From Vandiemenella viatica (lineage: Eukaryota; Arthropoda; Insecta; Orthoptera; Morabidae): DNA of 64,000 nt. The notes under the pieces were generated by a model, which was not told where the DNA came from, made no database searches, and saw only the letters and a program-made list of their open reading frames with translations. A program made the translations under genes and the position numbers. The DNA lies in assembly GCA_031002005.1 (NCBI GenBank), contig CM061921.1, forward strand, positions 170,508,935 through 170,572,934, read 5' to 3'. The first letter of the stretch is position 1. Each line of letters opens with the position of its first letter. Shown piece after piece: positions 1 to 11,214 of the stretch.

Positions 1-844
1 TTACTACAGAGACGTGGCACAATTAATTTAGTGGTTTAATTTTGATTCAGGAACAAGTATAATGTGTTTTGTGTGCTGTGCAGTATTAAATAAATTGTTT
101 TTATCGTTTTACTTAACATTTTGAAAACTTGCATCCACCAAGTGAATAAAAGTCATAAAACAATAAACAATACAATAACAATACACAAGTCGGTGGTGAC
201 AGTGATCAGTACTTATTTGGTACTTATTTGCACAACAGACCAACTTGTTATTTGCAAATAGTTTGGGTGTGTTAGTAAATCAGTATTCAGGTGGTATAGC
301 AACAATATGAAATAAAAAAAAGTAAAAATAGTGTTTTGCTTTTTTCAAGTAGAAAATATATTCGAAAAAGTTTTTATCAAATATAATACAAATCTTATTG
401 TCGGGGTATTTTAAATGAAAATAAGTATTTTGTTTTTGCATTTTAAATATATACATTTCAAATAATTAACATCTCTAAAGCTTTTATGAACACCTTGGTA
501 TCTCAAATATCACATCCCTTTAGGCCATATTCAGTACATCTTGCACTTAAAATAAATGTTCAGATTTGAAGAGACATATCCAAGCTTACAAAATGATAGG
601 GAAGCAAGCTACTGAACAGATACTTGGCACCCACAAAAAAATTAATTTTTAACAGAGCCCTTCATTGTGTGGATGTTTATATTTTTCACATTACTTTTGT
701 ACTCATTGTGGATATTTACTTGTTCCACAAATTGTTTTAGCCCTTACAGTGGTTTAAGATACAAAGGGAGGTTAAGGTGAAAAAAATGTACTGCTTGTGG
801 CAAGATATAGCTGTAAAAGTGTAACCTGTGTTGGAAGCAGATTA
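1..844. other. Intronic or upstream AT-rich DNA, no gene recognised
   Basis: No open frame, splice-flanked conserved peptide or repeat family was recognised here. Since the first visible MOCS1 exon lies downstream and starts inside a codon, this stretch is probably MOCS1 intron. Confidence 0.4.
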
Positions 845-2160
845 CAAGGCGTATGTTTTAAGTAAGTACCGTTTTGTCACACCGTGGCTGCAGCGCTTCG
901 GTCGGCGTTCCGCGCATGCGCACTGGGTACCTGCATCTCTTGCCTACACACTGACGCCATTACAGTCTAATTCTTCCTTGTTTACGTAGTTCACTGAGTG
1001 ATTAAGATGCCTCCGATAATCGTGAGTCCCGCCGACTGTGAAGTACGGGCTGTTATAAGATTTCTTTGTGCTAAAGGTCTAAAACCGATCGATATTCATT
1101 GTGAGATCTGTGCAGTTTACGGACAAAACATTATGAGTGATGGAATGGTGAGAAAGTGGGTGAGAGCATTTAAAGATGGCCACACAAATGTGCATGATGA
1201 ACAACGGAGTGGGCGTCCTTCGGTCGTTAATGAAAGTTTGGTGCAGAAAGTGGACAATAAGGTGAGAGAAAACAGATGTTTTACGATTTCCTAATGTTTC
1301 TCATAATGTTTTGTATGGCATTGTGACCGAGCACTTGAATTAGTGAAAATTGTGCTCACGTTGGGTACCGAAAATGTTAACGGATGTGCACAAAACCAAA
1401 CGTTTAGGCAGTGCATTGACTTTCCTTGAGCGGGTACCACAATGATGGTGATGATTTCTTAAGCCAAATTGTTACGGGCGATGAGACATGGGTGGCCCAC
1501 GTCACACCTGAATCAAAGAAACAGTCCATGGAATGGCGGCATTCAGATTCACCCAAAAAAGTGAAGTTCAAGCAAACGATTTCTGCCCAGAAAATCATGT
1601 GCACAGTTTTTTTGGGACAGAAAAGGAGTATTGCTTGTGGAATTTCTGCCTCGTAATGAGACAATCAATGCAGCAGCTTATTGTGAGACATTGAACTATC
1701 TGCGCCGTTCAATCCAGAACAAAAGACGTGGCAAGTCGAGCAAGGGCATCGTTTTGCTGCATGACGATACCGTCCACATGTGGCTAATCAGACCAAAGAT
1801 CTCATCACATCTTTTCGATGGGAAACTCTAGATCATCCTCCGTACAGCCCTGATCTGGCGCCCAGTGACTACCATCTGTTCCTGCACTTGGAGAAACACC
1901 TGGGTGGTCAGCGTCTTGAAGACGATAACGAATTCAAAACAGTTGTGATGCAGTGGTTAACAAGTCAGGTGGCAAACTTCTATGAGGAGGGTTTTCAGAA
2001 ACTGGTACTACGTTATGTCAAGTGCCTAAATATTGAAGGGAATTATGTTGAAAAGTAGAGTAAGTTACAGGCTTTCATGTAAAAATAAAATTATTGAGAT
2101 ATATGTACACGTCTTTTATTAATTTCAAAACGGTACTTACTTAAAAAAACATGCCTCGTA
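843..2160 (+). mobile_element. Mariner-family DNA transposon, complete ends, dead transposase
   Basis: The element proper runs 845-2158. The left terminal inverted repeat is 845-876 and the right one 2126-2158; both read inward to AAGTAAGTACCGTTTTG and differ only by a few bases and one indel near the tips. Each end is flanked by TA (843-844 and 2159-2160), the target duplication of the Tc1/mariner superfamily. Total length of about 1.3 kb is normal for mariner. It sits in the MOCS1 intron upstream of the 2775 exon. Internal frames are broken, so it is an inactive copy. Confidence 0.93.
1007..2058 (+). pseudogene. Mariner transposase, frameshifted
   Basis: The likely start ATG is at 1007; the stop is at 2056-2058. 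The span would encode about 350 residues, the usual mariner size. The N-terminal helix-turn-helix half reads openly to 1294 and includes the RSGRPS motif at about residues 68-73. After a frame break the catalytic half appears in pieces: GDETW (Asp codon 1480-1482), LLHDD (1763-1765) and PDLAPSDYHLF (1867-1869). The spacing fits the mariner D,D34D triad once a frameshift near 1780-1830 is allowed. At least three frame changes (near 1294-1430, 1631-1656 and 1780-1831) mean no full protein can be made. In the second motif the usual Asn after Asp is Asp. Confidence 0.9.
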
Positions 2161-2335
2161 ATTTGATGATATGCTAATCATTTTCATGGACACAAATTTA
2201 TATACTCCATGGCATCAGTCATGTTATGTCACTGGTTATCTCATCTGCCATTTTCAGGTTTATCCTTTACTTTTGCCACCACAATTTTTTACTCCATTCA
2301 CTGTACCCTCACATATTGATATTCCAACTGAGTAA

Positions 2336-2535
2336 TATCAGTGTCTGGCCTCACATTCGGGATGACACAGGTTTGAAGCCCCATCTAGCCATCCGTATTC
2401 TGGTTTTCTACAGTTTCGCCAAATCCCTCCAGGTGAATGCTAGGATGGTTCTTTTAAAATTCTATGGCTGAATTCCTTCCCATTCTTTGCCCCCACTCCT
2501 TCTCTGCCTCCAATGATCTTAATGTCAACAAGATA
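2336..2535 (+). repeat. tRNA-derived SINE (family A), decayed copy
   Basis: It matches the better copies at 44375-44615 and 57351-57593: a tRNA-like head with a B-box-like stretch (GGTTTGAAGCC) and then the conserved body (CCATCCGTATTCTGGTTTTC, CCAAATCCCTCCAGGTGAAT, CTGAATTCCTTCCCATTC). The 5' part and tail are diverged and no target duplication is visible. Confidence 0.75.
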
Positions 2536-2774
2536 ACAGTATGCACAAAGGACTGCCATGCTCATATGCACACGGAGAAAAATTTGGATTGAAACATCTC
2601 TATTGAAATTTTTTATATTTCTTTCTGTCCATATAATCATTCAGAGGACTTTCCACTGTTTTTCTTTGGTGATACATTATACATCATACCACTTGTTTTT
2701 TAAGTTATTAGTCTCAAACATTTATCTTTCGTTTCTGATCTTGTATCTTATATAAGACAAGCACATTGTTTCAG

Positions 2775-2860
2775 GGATGCAATTCGAAACAAATGTAGTG
2801 AGGCTGAATTGCTTGCAGTGATTGGTGCTGCAGTTGGAAGGAAAAAGAAACAACATGCAG
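2775..2860 (+). CDS. MOCS1: MOCS1 internal exon (end of the MOCS1A/MoaA-like part)
   Basis: This is an 86-bp exon between a pyrimidine-rich acceptor (..TTGTTTCAG) and a consensus donor (G/GTAATT). It reads, after one base that completes the previous codon, DAIRNKCSEAELLAVIGAAV followed by GRKKKQHAG. The IGAAVGRKK.QHAG segment is the conserved C-terminal stretch of animal MOCS1A, the radical-SAM GTP 3',8-cyclase that with MOCS1B makes cyclic pyranopterin monophosphate in mitochondria. The exon ends in phase 1 (one base of a Gly codon). Both the 14026 exon and the 30743 exon begin with two bases that complete Gly. The catalytic Fe-S exons must lie before the window. Confidence 0.93.
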
Positions 2861-5552
2861 GTAATTCATATGACTCAAAAACTCTTTGTCAATATAATCA
2901 TCTTGTCTTCACATGCTGTGCATAGTATGGATTTATTTTTCTGTATATCTTGTGGTATGTTCAAGACGTATTAAGACATGTCATTTTTCCCTCTGTGAGC
3001 ACCTCATCTACGAGTATGAGGCAATTCTATTAATATGATTTAGTTGTTGACTTATTAAGTGCTTTTCATTCTGTTTATGCAACTATTCTCTGATTATCAT
3101 ATACTGCTGAGCACATATTTTGCATTGTAGAAACTTGTACTGAAAAGCATTAGCTTATATCCTCTCCAATTGGTCTGCTGTCAGTATACTGAAAACGAGT
3201 ACTTTTGTGATCACTCCATGCTTTAGTGTATGAGTGAAGCCACCGAGATTGTATCTGGTGAGAAAAATAAAAGAGATGTTTCGACAGCACCTGCAATTTA
3301 ACCTTGTTTCACAGTTAAAGTTATATATATATAGTAAATCTGTGGTTTCCTTTTCTTATATTTCACATTCCAGCTCTTTTCTTCTCAGCTGTTCTTGTAG
3401 GTTGGCATTTCTTTCTCTGTTATGCAGTTATGTATGATACAGTTTTGTTACCAAAGGAAGTGTCATCATTGACTTTATTTTGGTAAAGTGAATGTCTTTC
3501 AGGCATATCTACCTGGTTTCTGATTTATTCCATGATCTTTTTCCAGTTTTCTTGTCCCATATCCCCTTTTTTTTATTACTTTTGATTAAATTTTTACCCA
3601 ATTCTTTTCTATTTTAGTACTATAACTAGTATTCAAGTATCATTTTTTCCTATTAGTTTATAATAGAATTTGAATAACAGGGAGATGTACCACATATCTG
3701 TCATAGTGGTAACATGGAGATTTACACCCATGGGAGATGAATATAACACATGAATTTTTGGGTCTAATTGTTAATGCTCTACACGTCTGCATACTAACAT
3801 AAAGGCTTCATTCTGTGTGCGAACAGTACTTATATAATATGTAGCATAGATTATTACTATAAATCTTATTTAATATGCTGTCAATGTTGCATTATTTAAA
3901 CTACAAAGACATTATGTTGTGATACACTGCTAGTATTCACCCTTATGCATATTTTGCATAAATGGTGTAACATGTCATGCTCCTTTTAATTGAAGATACT
4001 TTTACCAGGATTATATTTCAATTTTTTCATGGTTTTCTGTTAATTATTATACTATTTTTAGATGTTCAATGGTGTAGCAGGTTATTACAGGTTTAGTGGA
4101 AAATGCTGGGCATATTGTTCATTTTCTTTTTTCAAGAAATTGTGTTAAGTTAATAGCTAATATAGAGGATGGAAAAAATGACAGCCACCTTCCTGCCATC
4201 TTTGGTAAGTGATGATTTACATTAGAAACTGATAGCTTGAGAGGAATGTAGTCTAGTGAGTTTCTCTGAAATTTTAATGTTGATCATTACCTTTTGAAAG
4301 GGGTTGTAACAACAACCCTAAGACCCACTGTCCTGTCAAATTAAGTTGTGTGTGAAAGAGATATGCAGTGACTAATTGTAGATTTGTGCATTTTTATTAT
4401 GAATTTATGGAGTTGTTTTAATATAGTAAGGCCTTCAGCAGTAGTTCTAAACCATATAAAGTTATTTTGTATTGGTTTTCAAATGAGAGAAAGTTCGATT
4501 GGTATCGAGTGTTGTAGGAAACCCAATGGATTGATGCCTTATCTATATAGTTCTACCGCAGCTTCTAAGAGTGAATAAAATCATTTGAATATATGGTTTG
4601 CTAAGAGCAAAATTCATTAATAAAAAAAGTAGGCAAAGTTATTAAAGTGAGAAGAATAGCTGGCTGGTGACATCATCAGACAATGCAAACAAAGAGATCT
4701 GAAACGTTGAAAGAAATTATGTTTATTCGAATAAAAAGTCTCCACATAATGTTGCTAATATTTAAAATTATAAAAAAACACCAGTTATGAACAGTGTTTC
4801 AATATGAATAATAAAGTGAGTAATAGTAGAGATTTTAAAATAAGAGGGAAATAAGCCTAAAAATATTAATGTGTCATACAACTGAGTAATAAGAGCACTA
4901 AAATTTCGTATGTTAGTGAAGGAAAAGTATACTGAGCAATAATACAGTAACATTGAAATGCATTCCATGAGTTTTCATATACAAAAAACAAATTTAAGAA
5001 TTGACAACAGTACCAAATAGACGATCAGTTTTAATTAGAAGGAATTAAAGTGGGGTTTATACCCTAAAACATAGGGAATTTTAAAATAACAATAAAGATA
5101 TATGCTTTTTTTAAAAATATAAAGGGAAATAATAGATAACAGATTTCAAAGAAAAATGAGGAAGAAAGCCAGAGGTGTACAGATTGAGTTTGAGACAATT
5201 TAAGGAAATATCTCAGCAATAAACAGAAAATTTTGAGTGATGTGAACTGGTAGGTGCACGTGTGTGATGTAGCACTGCCAGACAGTTTGAACTTAGAAAG
5301 ATTCTGCAGCATTTCATACTTAGATTTATTCCTTTTGACATAGCACTTTGGATTAAAAAAAAAAATCGTGCTGTATTTCAGACTTAGAAAAATTTCTGTT
5401 GTTTCAGTTCCTTATATTGAATATTTTCAATGATGTTAGATTGAACTTGAAAATTTTTGAATAAGTGAAGAAAACTTTTATGCAGTCTAGAATATTTAAT
5501 TAAAAAGGGTGGTTATTTTGGAACTTTAATACTGAATGTTGTAATCTGAATG
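2861..5552. other. MOCS1 intron, no gene recognised
   Basis: This is AT-rich intron with scattered short open frames that show no recognisable protein. No tRNA, terminal repeat or LINE peptide was identified. Confidence 0.5.
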
Positions 5553-5784
5553 TATGCTTGGAAATTAACCTGCAGTCAAAATGAGGTTTTCACGGGTGTA
5601 CCGCCAGATAGGGTTTTGAAAACACGATATTTCGACTCGGTGTCTGACGGTCAGCTGACCCGTGCAGATGTCTCGACACCTGATGAAGACAACAGAGTGT
5701 TTTCCAAACACTATCCGGCGGTACACCCATGAAGACTTCATTTCAAGCATACGCCAGAAAAGTCTCCGTTCTTACAACCTGCAG
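5553..5784. mobile_element. Foldback element, probably Penelope-derived terminal unit
   Basis: Two arms face each other: about 5579-5632 (GGGTGTACCGCC then GTTTTGAAAACAC) and about 5695-5748 (GTGTTTTCCAAACAC then GGCGGTACACCC). Between them is CACCTGATGAAGACAAC, like the hammerhead-type leaders of Penelope-like elements. AACCTGCAG occurs at 5567-5575 and 5776-5784, a likely 9-bp target duplication that would make the insert 5576-5775. GTATGCTTG at 5552-5560 mirrors CAAGCATAC near 5745, so the left boundary is not certain. The tail AAAAGTCTCCGTTCTTAC resembles tails near 40290 and 29920. Confidence 0.6.
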
Positions 5785-5929
5785 CCAGCATAAAGAATAT
5801 GAGCCAATAAATATTTAAACTCAGTTCAGAGTAGCTTTCTGATACCAGGCATTTAATTTTGAAGCATATACAGTGATTTAAATATTTCTACTATTTTTCA
5901 TTCGAACTACCTTTCATCATATATATACT

Positions 5930-6815
5930 ACTAGCTGTTACCCACAACTTCGTACGCATGGATTTAGAATTTGATTGCTAGAATTGGATATACAGAGCTG
6001 CAAAATGACCTAAGATATGTCCCAAAACATCACTGAGTCGGCATAATATGACGGCAATGCCATCGATATACCATTCTACCGTCGAACCTGTCTCGTCCCA
6101 AACAACACTGAGTGGGTATAATATGACGGGAACACCATCGATATACCAATCTTCCGTCGAACCTGTCTCATGACTAAAATTGTTATTCATATCGGAAAAA
6201 AGTATCCTATTTCGTTCCTAAAGATACAAAGTATTTCCTTGTCATCAGTATACAAATATAGTCATCAAAACGTAAAAAAAAAGATGGAGACTTGCTTTCG
6301 CATATACAATATTATTAGTTTAGATCACACAATAACTGCCCGTTGAACCGGTATACCGTCAATAAAGTAAACGCTTAGGGCACTATTCTACCGCCAAAGA
6401 TTTGCTAGAATATGGTATCCTTACTACAAAATCCTAGGCTTGACTCAAACTATGAAAAACAATTCATAAAAATATTTACTCCCAGTGGGATTTGAACCAG
6501 AACCCACATGGGAGTTTTCTTAAGAAGCAAGCACGTTACCACTACACTACGCTACAATTGCGTTCTATAGTTACGCATTACAAAGACACATAGATATTAT
6601 GCTTTTGTCTTTCACCGTTCAGATAGTTTTAATAATTTAATGTCAATATGTTCTTATCTATACATAATATAGTATCGCATGTCCATCGTAATATCAAATA
6701 GCATCTCCTTGTCAAATTTCATCATGATCGGAGTAGCCGTTTAGCCCAAGAAACGTAACTAACAGACAGACAGACAGACAGAGTTACTTTCGCATTTATA
6801 ATATTAGTATGGAGG
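5930..6815. mobile_element. Non-autonomous retroelement with (CAGA)n and ATATTAGTA tail
   Basis: It begins near CTAGCTGTTACCCACAACTTCG and ends in AAATTTCATCATGATCGG, (CAGA)n at 6765-6781 and TTTATAATATTAGTATGG. From memory this head and tail combination is common to insect non-autonomous elements that copy a CR1-type 3' end. Two related segments near 6000-6060 and 6090-6160 (both with GACGG.A..CCATCGATATACCA) form an internal direct repeat. A tRNA-like piece on the minus strand at about 6480-6565 (B-box-like GGTTCAAATCC) may be a separate SINE head. Confidence 0.5.
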
Positions 6816-7099
6816 ATTATAAAATCCCACTCTATGGATTGCCGACCAGTTTCAGAAAAAACTTACAGCAAAAGTGAAGTAGGGAAGTTAACTGAACATC
6901 ACATTCACAGTTTCATATACAACAAAAATTGAAATGAACCCGTTATGGTGCATCATTTTGGTGGACGGAAATTATATAAATGGACCGTAAATTCCATTTG
7001 AAAATTTTTATTCTTGGGGACTTCAACACAAGAATCAGCAGTAGTGCTGAAAACTTGATTGTAAAATGTGTTATGAGGAGGAAATTGGGGAACATTCCA

Positions 7100-7255
7100 A
7101 CATTCTCAAAGGTGGCAATTTCTGAACATGCCCATTTTCCCCATTTCGTGTACCTGCATTCTTTTGCCCTCCAAGAATTTCAACTTTTAGTTTTTTCTAT
7201 GTTTTTGATAAATTATTCACATATCCCTTGGTAATTTGTTCCAATCCCTGGCAGT
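7100..7255 (-). mobile_element. 3'-end fragment of the LINE family seen at 63 kb
   Basis: The text GATAAATTATTCACATATCC..TTGGTAATTTGTTCCAATCCCTG corresponds to GGTAAATTATTCATCACTTCC..TTGTAACTTATTCCAATCCCTG at about 63140-63187. It therefore carries the C-terminal W-N-K-L-region of that minus-strand LINE. No other part of the element is present next to it. Confidence 0.55.
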
Positions 7256-7559
7256 TGTGTAAATAAAATGATAAGCTGTATCAAAGAAATATAATGATGT
7301 GCAAATATCTAAAGAAATGGGGTGTATGATTAATGTTTTTATCCTTTTTAGTGGATGAGTGGCTATTGTAAAATGTTTACTATCTATTTGAATGGATGAG
7401 ATATAAAGTTGAATGTCCCAAATTAGTGTTAAGACTTTTCAGCCTTATTTCCTTGTAGAGCAATATTTAATTATTCATAAATAATTATGTACAAATTTCC
7501 ATTATTAAGACAAAAATCTTTCACGTTCTTCTCAGTTACTGTTTGTTCATCTTTAAGAA

Positions 7560-8213
7560 TTTCACTTTATCAGTGTAAAGATGATACATAATTGTAGAAG
7601 GCCTTGGAGAACAGAGGAGTTCCCAAAGAAACCATCAGGAGAGTGACAGAACTGTACCAAGGAAGTGTGAGCTATGTGAAAATAGGGAATGGAAGAACAG
7701 ATTAGCTGAAACAAAGGAATGGACTAAAACATGGGAGTGCCCTCTCACCACTACTGTTTATTGTAATCATGGATGATATAATGCAGAAGGTGGCAATGAG
7801 GATGTGAGAGGAAAATATGAATGACTTTTGTGGACGATCTGATGATGTGGGGAAGTGAGGTAGAGGAAGTGCATCGGCAGTTGGATGTAAGGACAGACAT
7901 TGTGGAGTAATGTGGCCTGAAATTTAATGTTTAGAAATGTGAGTACACGGTAACAACCAGATAGAAGAATAGGATAACCCAGGGAATTGTTATGGCAGGT
8001 GAACAACTAAAGAAATTAAGCAGGTTCAAGTACTTGGGGAGTGTTTACAGGAATGTGGGGAAAATGATGGTGAGATAAGTGAAAGAGGAAGACAAGCAGA
8101 GACGTTTCTAAGGAGCATTAGATGCCTGATATGGAATTAAGACGTGCCACAGAGAAGCAAGAGATTAGTGTGCCTATCTTGACATATGCTGCTGAAACAT
8201 GGACTCTAGGATT
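7560..8213 (+). pseudogene. Non-LTR reverse transcriptase fragment (RTE/I-like), broken
   Basis: Reading across several frames gives ALENRGVPKETIRRVTELYQ, GSVSYVKIGNGRT, then GLKHGSALSPLLFIVIMDDI, the palm motif before the active site. Later pieces include FKYLGS-like and TYAAETWTL text, typical of the C-terminal part of this class. The catalytic YADD region is degraded (7830-7860). Stops and frameshifts are frequent. It ends abruptly at about 8213, where another LINE fragment begins. Confidence 0.75.
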
Positions 8214-8925
8214 CATGGACTCATGGATTCTAGGAGGCGACTTCAATCTGCCTTATATTGACTGACGTAATTACGTTCACTTCACAGGTAGAAGGGATAA
8301 GGCAGCTTCTGAAGTAATTCTCGAGATGTTGTCAGATAATCATCTCGAGCAGCTTGTTAATGAACCTACGCGGTGTCATAACAGTAGGTTTAGACTTGTT
8401 GGTTACCAACAGGCCAGAATTATTCACCGACATTTCAACGACCACAGGAATAAGTGATCACAAAGCGGTAATTGCGACTATCAAATTAATGACCAAGCGA
8501 AAAAGGAAAAAAGGGAGGATTGTATACAGATTCAGTAAGGCCTCAAAGGAGTGTTTTAGAACCTACCTGAGGAATAATTACCGTAACTTCAAGTCAACAA
8601 AGGACAACCGTTGAAGAGATGTGGCATCGATTTATACATATAGTCAGGGAAGGCATGGAAATACATATAACGAAGCGGACAATAAATGGGGAGAATGATC
8701 CACCATGGTACACATGCGAAGTCAAAAGATTACTCTAAAAACAAAGGAAAATACACGCACGCTCAAGAAGGAAGGGGTGTCACAGCAATTTCGAAACCTT
8801 AGCTGAGTTAAGAGGACGTATTAAGAATGTAATGCGCGAGGCCTTTAACGATTTTCACTCCAACTCTCTCCCTAAGAGTCTCACAGAAAACCCAAAGAAA
8901 TTTTGGTCGTATGTACGAAAAGTTG
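8214..8925 (+). pseudogene. CR1-like LINE fragment (endonuclease end to linker), broken
   Basis: It starts with ILGGDFNLPYID, the conserved GDFN of the apurinic-type endonuclease, continues through LLVTNRPELFTDISTTTGIS (then DHKAV), and reaches the linker NDPPWYT..VKRLL and NSLPKSLTENPKKFWSYVRK. The same order and wording occur in the minus-strand CR1-like element at 47.7-50.6 kb, so this is a second, + strand copy of that family truncated at both ends. Several frameshifts are present. Confidence 0.82.
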
Positions 8926-9399
8926 GGGTGTAAAGGTTTGGGAGAGACTATACTAGCCTTTTCCAACCAAATATCAACCTCTCCTTCATGTGATGCACCC
9001 TGTTTGCACGGACGAGGCTCTGGCGTCTGAAAGATTCCCAGTATAAGGAGTCACCCACTGCTTGCCAACGGCCTTCGAAAGGAGGGCGGAAGAGCGGGGA
9101 GCGGTTCAGGGCACCCTCTTGCCCTTGGGGTTGGAAACGGCCCCTAAAGGCGGATGAATCAGAATTGATCAACAGCATGGGGATGCAGAAGGCAACGGAA
9201 AAACCACTGCATTAAAGACCGAATGGGTATCCCGAGGATGTGTAATCCTCTCAAATTACATATATCATGATGCCTTCTTCCTGGGTAAAATATTCCGGAG
9301 GTAAAATAGTCCCCCAATTGGATCTGCGGGTGGGGACTGCTCAGGGAGGAGTCATCAGAATGGATAGAAACATTCTACGAGTCTGAGCGTGAAATGTTA

Positions 9400-10072
9400 G
9401 AAGTCTAGGTTAGAAAACTTAAAAAGGGAGATGGAACAACTGAAGTTAGATGTTGTTGGAATTAGTGAGATTAAATGGAAGGATGCACAGGATTTCTGGT
9501 TTGGGGAACACAGGATAATTAGCACAAGAGCTGTCAATGGAGTCACTGTTATAGGATTTGTAATGAACAAGAAAGTAGGAAAACAGGTGAGTTATTATGA
9601 ACAGTTTTGTGACAGGATTATTTTGATGAAGTTAGAAACTAAGCCTGTCCCAACCACATTAGTACAAGTGTATATGACAACGTCACAGGAAGATGATGAA
9701 GAAATAGAAAAAAATATACTCTGAAATTGAAGAATTAATACAATATGTGAAGGGGGAGGAAAATCTAATAATCATGGGTGATTGGAATGCTATAGTGGGA
9801 AAAGGAAAAGAGGGGAATACTGTTGGAAATTTTGGTCTAGGAGAAAGAAATGAGCGAGGAAGCAGGTTGCAAGAATTTTGTGAAAGATATAAATAAGCTA
9901 GTTGTGGCAAACACACTGTTTCAGAACCATGCAAGAAGAATATACACCTGGAAATGTCCTGGGGATACAGGCAGATATCAGTTAGATTATATCATGGTCA
10001 AACAGAGATTCAGGAATCAAGTTCTAGACTGTAAAGCGTACCCAGGAGCAGACATAAGACTCTGACCATAAT
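9400..10072 (+). pseudogene. RTE-like LINE endonuclease domain, frameshifted
   Basis: The open piece 9431-9724 reads LDVVGISEIKWKDAQDFWFG, where GISEIKW is the E-containing catalytic motif of apurinic-type endonucleases. After a frameshift the next piece gives LIIMGDWNAIVGKGKEG (GDWN, catalytic Asp/Asn) and GLGERNERGSRLQEF. Then come a YTWK-like stretch, YQLDYIMVKQRFRN and finally a broken SDHN-like end near 10060. All domain landmarks are in order, but at least two frameshifts separate them, so the enzyme is dead. Confidence 0.83.
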
Positions 10073-11214
10073 TTGATAGTAATGAATTGCAGGCTGAAAT
10101 TTAAGCGTATAAGGAAGCAGTATAAGCAGAACAGACTGGAAGTGAATAAACTGAAACAATCTAGCACGAGAGAAAAATTTGCAGAAATGGTAGACTTAGG
10201 TCTAAGAAGTAACTCTGAAAGGAGCTCAACCAAGGACGAATGGAATGCGTTAAAGACCGAAATAATGAAAGCTGGTAAAGAAACATTAAACTTTAGGGAA
10301 CAAGCTGCCCGAAAACCTTGGATCACAGAAGAAATTTTGGAGCTGATGGATCAGGAAAAGGTACAAAAATGCTCAGGATGAAGCAGGAAGAGAGCAGTAC
10401 AGGCAATTTAGAAATCAAATAAATCGGAAATGCAAAATAGAAAAAGAAAAATGGCTACAAGAAAAATGTGAAGAAGTAGAAAAGGAAATGGTCATAGGAA
10501 AAGTAGATGTTGCATATAGAAAGATCAAACAGAATTTTGGAGAAATGAAGGGAAAAAGGTATGAACATTAAAGCTGCCAATGGGAAACCTCTTTTAAGCT
10601 CAGAAGATAGAGCTAACCGATGGAAGGAATACATTGAGAAACTGTATGTTGGGGATGACTTGAACAATAATGTAATGGAAAAGGAATGCGATGTTGACAT
10701 TGATGACTTAGGAGATCCCGTTTTGAGGACAGAATTTAATCAAGCTCTGGATGACTTGAAAGCAAATAAGGCAGTTGGAATTGATGAGATCCCTGCAGAA
10801 CTTCTTAAATCCCTAGGGGAAGAAGGAATCGAAAGATTACTCAAGCTGATATTAAAAAGTTATGAAACAGGAGAAATTCCAACTAATTTTAATAAAAATA
10901 TCATCTTCACACTTAAAAAGAAAGCTCAAGCCAACAAATGTGAGAATTATCGCACCATTAGTCTAACATCACATGCTTCAAAATTACTGACCAGAATAAT
11001 ATACAGAAGGATGGAAAGGGTAGTAGAAAAGCTAGTAGGTGAAGATCAGTTTGGGTTTAGGAAAAATCGCAGTACAAGGGAAGCAATTCTGTCTTTAAGA
11101 TTAATACTTGAAGGGCGGATCAAGAAAAACAAAGATACTTTTATCGCATTTGTTGATTTAGGAAATGCTTTTCATAATGTTAGGTGGGACAAGATGTTCA
11201 AAATTTTAAAGAAG
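10073..11214 (+). pseudogene. RTE-like LINE linker and N-terminal reverse transcriptase
   Basis: The linker reads RKPWITEEILELMD and RKCKIEKEKWLQEKCEEV across two frames. The open piece 10561-11256 contains the RT fingers: ANKAVGIDEIPAELLKSLGE, ETGEIPTNFNKNIIFTLKKK, CENYRTISLTSHASKLLTRI, EDQFGFRKNRSTREAILSLR and FVDLGNAFHNVRWDKMFKIL. That last motif is RT block A with its catalytic Asp. The true element ends near 11214; the following residues of the open frame (from PFTIVYF on) are unrelated DNA. Confidence 0.85.

Larger units (their letters stand above)
8926..11214 (+). mobile_element. RTE-like LINE, 3'-truncated inside the reverse transcriptase
   Basis: The 5' region (8937-9430) is a non-coding, relatively GC-rich leader ending in GTGGGGACTGCTCAGG and GAGCGTGAAATGTTAGAAGT. 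It is followed by endonuclease and then reverse transcriptase on the same strand. The element stops inside the RT palm at about 11214, so the catalytic YADD and everything after it are missing. Losing the 3' end is the reverse of ordinary LINE 5' truncation and points to a later deletion or rearrangement. Assignment to the RTE/CFDP2-like group is from remembered similarity. Confidence 0.8.

Noticed and set aside
8948..9178. Minus-strand 76-codon frame
   Set aside because: It lies antisense to the GC-rich leader of the RTE-like LINE and has no recognisable motif.
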